Source: G020354785 sp964521285
Lineage (GTDB): Bacteria; Bacteroidota; Bacteroidia; Bacteroidales; UBA10428
Direction of reading: 5' to 3'
Assembly (NCBI GenBank): GCA_964521285.1
Contig: CAZFQS010000058.1
Location: forward strand, 1-8,167
DNA: 8,167 nucleotides
The translations under genes were made by a program, and so were the position numbers. A model generated the notes under the pieces. It was not told the DNA's origin. It did no database searches and worked only from the letters and a program-made list of their open reading frames with translations. Positions 6,250-8,167 of this stretch are shown here, one piece after another (position 1 is the stretch's first letter; every line of letters begins with the position of its first letter).

Positions 6250-6397
6250 CTGAAAGTCCTATTCTCTTTGCAATATTGTCGACAAACTCAAACTCAATTG
6301 TCAATTGTCCGCATAGCCATGCTTCCTCGGGTGAAAAAATTTTCTTCAGCAGTTGAATTTCTATGTTTGATTTGTAAACATAATTATTTAAATTGTG
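6209..6397 (-). pseudogene. N-terminal remnant of the 4Fe-4S protein gene
   Basis: On the minus strand a second frame encodes 62 residues, including IEIQLLKKIFSPEEAW and IAKRIGLSVEETKNK, before a TGA at 6209-6211. This is the helical N-terminal domain expected in the full-length protein (EIxxLKxxFxPEEA, then IAxRxGxxxEET). It overlaps the start of the C-terminal frame and lies one base out of phase with it. The family's central part, by recall about 100 or more residues, is missing, so an internal deletion at the A-rich junction (AAAAACAAAAAAG) is inferred. There is no start codon between the TAG at 6398-6400 and the conserved part. An ATG at 6379-6381 is in another frame and stops after six codons. 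Both ends therefore look damaged. Confidence 0.7.
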
Positions 6398-6491
6398 CTA
6401 TATTGATAAGTAATTAACAAATACATAAGGTTGGCAATATGATATAGACCTGCCGCTAATAATGATTTCAAGATAACAAAAATATTTTATT
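6398..6491. other. Intergenic gap ahead of the beta-helix gene
   Basis: AT-rich gap between the decayed 4Fe-4S gene and the start codon at 6492. I see no convincing TAnnTTTG promoter, hairpin or RNA gene in it. Confidence 0.5.
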
Positions 6492-8167
6492 ATGAAAACC
6501 GCTAATACTGTTATTCTGATTTTTGCAACCCTTATATTAACTGTTTTAATCACCTTAAATGTATCAGCAACAAATAGTAATTCAATTTATACCCGGCGTC
6601 TGGAAGACCCGGAAGCCGTGTATTTTACACCTGACAAATTTGATATTAAAGCCAATGGCTCGGTTGATGTTTCAGTGGCACTGCAAACAGCAATTAATAA
6701 GTTAAAAAATGAGAAAAACTTCGGGGTGATTTTTATACCCGAAGGAACATACAGGATATCCAAAACAATATATATTCCAAAGGCCATCCGTCTAATCGGG
6801 TATGGAGAAAAACGCCCGTTGATCGTGCTGGGGAAAGATTCACCCGGGTACCAGTCTCCTGTTCTGTCAGATAAAGGAAAGGCAAATTATATGTTCTGGT
6901 TTACAAGCAGGGTGGTTGAAGAAGGAGATGAACCAAGGGATGCCGGAGCTGGAACATTTTACAGCGCCCTTTCGAATATAGACCTTAAAATCGGGGATGG
7001 TAACCCATATGCAGTTGCCCTGCGTACACATTTTGCACAACACAGCTTTATCTCCAACGTAAATATTTATATAGGAAATGGAAAAGCCGGCATTTTTGAT
7101 GTAGGTAATGAAATGGAAAATGTTGCGTTTTTTGGCGGTGACTATGGGATTTATACCACAAAAACTTCACCCTCATGGCCGATGATGATGGTTGATACAT
7201 ATTTTGAAGGGCAACGCAAAGCAGCAATAATGACAAAGGAAGCAGGCCTTACCATTGTCCGCCTTAAAGCTTATGATGTACCTGCCGTAATTGAAATTGA
7301 AGAAAATTTCAGTGACAGGATTTTTATGGAAGATTGCACCTTTGATAAGGTAAGCGGACCGGCTTTAATTATCAGTAACGAAAACAATCATCCCAACCAG
7401 ATCAGCCTTTGTAATATTTACTGCCAGGATGTGCCCGTTCTTGTAAAGTACCGCAGAAGTGACACACAGACTACAGTAGCAGTTAAAGTATATAAAATAA
7501 AAAAATATACGCACGGGCTTCATATCGATAGTATGGCTGCTGAACCGGAAACCAGGACACAGCTTAGTTTTGAAGCCCTGGAGCAATTACCTGGACCTCC
7601 TGCAGGAGATATCCCCGGATTGCCGGCTATCGGTACATGGGTAAATATTGTTGAATTGGGTGCCACAGGAGATGGAATAACCGATAATACAAAGATATTT
7701 CAGGAAGCTATTAAGAATTACCCTAATATTTATGTTCCGCAAGGCTGGTACGTGATTTCGGAGCCTATAAAGCTCAAGCAAAATACATGTTTAATCGGAC
7801 TTCATCCCATTGCTACCCAAATTAAACTTCTTGAAAGCACGCCGGCTTTTAGCGGATTTGGTGCACCCCAGCCATTGATCGAGTCACCCTCCGGGGGCAC
7901 AAACATTCTCTCCGGCATTGGTATTAATACAGGCGCGTATAACTACCGTGCAGTGGGTTGTAAATGGATGGCAGGGGCTGAGTCATATATGAACGATGTA
8001 AAATTTGTTGGCGGGCACGGCTCTATGTCACGCGGTCCCGAAACTCCCTGGTGGCGAAACAGAACCCGCGAAATTAGCAGTCCGGATAAACCCGTAGCCG
8101 ACCTGGCTGCGGATAGAGCCTGGGATAACCAGTACTGGAGCCTGTGGATTACCAATGGCGGAGGCGG
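6492..8167 (+). CDS. Secreted tandem beta-helix protein (pectate-lyase-3/GH55-like), 3' end outside window
   Basis: The frame is open for 558 codons from ATG 6492 and runs off the window, so the product is longer. Residues 1-26 form a signal peptide (hydrophobic 7-22, cleavage likely after VSA), without a lipobox cysteine, so it is secreted. Two beta-helix modules open with the same pattern. Module 1 (about 50-90) has FDIKANGSVDVSVALQTAI, then GVIFIPEGTYRIS. Module 2 (about 384-423) has IVELGATGDGITDNTKIFQE, then NIYVPQGWYVIS. This pattern marks the Pfam Pectate_lyase_3 superfamily, and two such modules in one chain are the layout of GH55-type enzymes (exo-beta-1,3-glucanases). I cannot assign catalytic residues or substrate; a lyase or another glycan-active role is equally possible. 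The gene is richer in G+C than its neighbours (55% in 8041-8100 against 30% in 2821-2880), which suggests later acquisition. It may act with the GH5-like enzyme upstream. Confidence 0.85.
   Translation, partial: MKTANTVILIFATLILTVLITLNVSATNSNSIYTRRLEDPEAVYFTPDKFDIKANGSVDVSVALQTAINKLKNEKNFGVIFIPEGTYRISKTIYIPKAIRLIGYGEKRPLIVLGKDSPGYQSPVLSDKGKANYMFWFTSRVVEEGDEPRDAGAGTFYSALSNIDLKIGDGNPYAVALRTHFAQHSFISNVNIYIGNGKAGIFDVGNEMENVAFFGGDYGIYTTKTSPSWPMMMVDTYFEGQRKAAIMTKEAGLTIVRLKAYDVPAVIEIEENFSDRIFMEDCTFDKVSGPALIISNENNHPNQISLCNIYCQDVPVLVKYRRSDTQTTVAVKVYKIKKYTHGLHIDSMAAEPETRTQLSFEALEQLPGPPAGDIPGLPAIGTWVNIVELGATGDGITDNTKIFQEAIKNYPNIYVPQGWYVISEPIKLKQNTCLIGLHPIATQIKLLESTPAFSGFGAPQPLIESPSGGTNILSGIGINTGAYNYRAVGCKWMAGAESYMNDVKFVGGHGSMSRGPETPWWRNRTREISSPDKPVADLAADRAWDNQYWSLWITNGGG

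Noticed and set aside
6362..6369. TATGTTTG, an exact TAnnTTTG match, as promoter for the beta-helix gene
   Set aside because: No TTTG element is found about 19-21 bases upstream, and it lies within the remnant of the 4Fe-4S gene more than 120 bases from the start codon.
6587..8155. Several short minus-strand open frames at the right end
   Set aside because: All lie opposite the continuous beta-helix reading frame, which has a signal peptide and recognisable repeats.
1..8167. CRISPR array, tRNA, rRNA, transposase gene or defence cluster
   Set aside because: No regularly spaced repeats, RNA gene signatures, transposase motifs or defence-type domains were seen on either strand.

Overview
The window looks like chromosomal DNA from a Gram-negative Bacteroidetes (Bacteroidota), probably near the Bacteroidales/Marinilabiliales. 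It is AT-rich and has few Shine-Dalgarno-like leaders. It carries a TAnnTTTG-type promoter element and lipid A/Kdo genes. One lipoprotein has an acidic K-D-D stretch just after its lipidated cysteine. The superoxide dismutase and glycoside hydrolase sequences also resemble those of this phylum. The assignment is by sequence recognition only; no search was run.

Layout from left to right. (1) kdsB, plus strand, true start at 72. (2) Two Fe/Mn-family superoxide dismutases on the minus strand: an Fe-type (927-1502) and a Mn-type (1663-2256), separated by a strong intrinsic terminator. (3) waaA (kdtA), plus strand, true start at 2463, divergent from the Mn-type SOD; the shared intergenic region holds a Bacteroidetes-type promoter and two palindromes. 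(4) A surface-type lipoprotein gene whose reading frame is cut by an in-frame TGA, followed closely by a lipoprotein GH5-like glycoside hydrolase. (5) On the minus strand, the remains of a cysteine-rich 4Fe-4S protein gene that has lost its middle and is out of frame. (6) On the plus strand, a long gene starting at 6492 and still open at the window end: a secreted protein with two pectate-lyase-3/GH55-like beta-helix modules, visibly richer in G+C than the rest.

How the parts fit: kdsB activates Kdo as CMP-Kdo and waaA transfers it to lipid A precursor, so two steps of one envelope pathway flank the two SODs, which serve oxygen defence. The right half is a polysaccharide-degradation neighbourhood (exported lipoprotein, GH5-like enzyme, beta-helix enzyme) interrupted by decaying genes.

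I found no CRISPR array, tRNA, rRNA, transposase or convincing new defence-type system. The most notable observations are the Fe/Mn SOD pair with reciprocal active-site glutamines, the two lesioned genes about 2 kb apart, and the tandem beta-helix gene with shifted composition.
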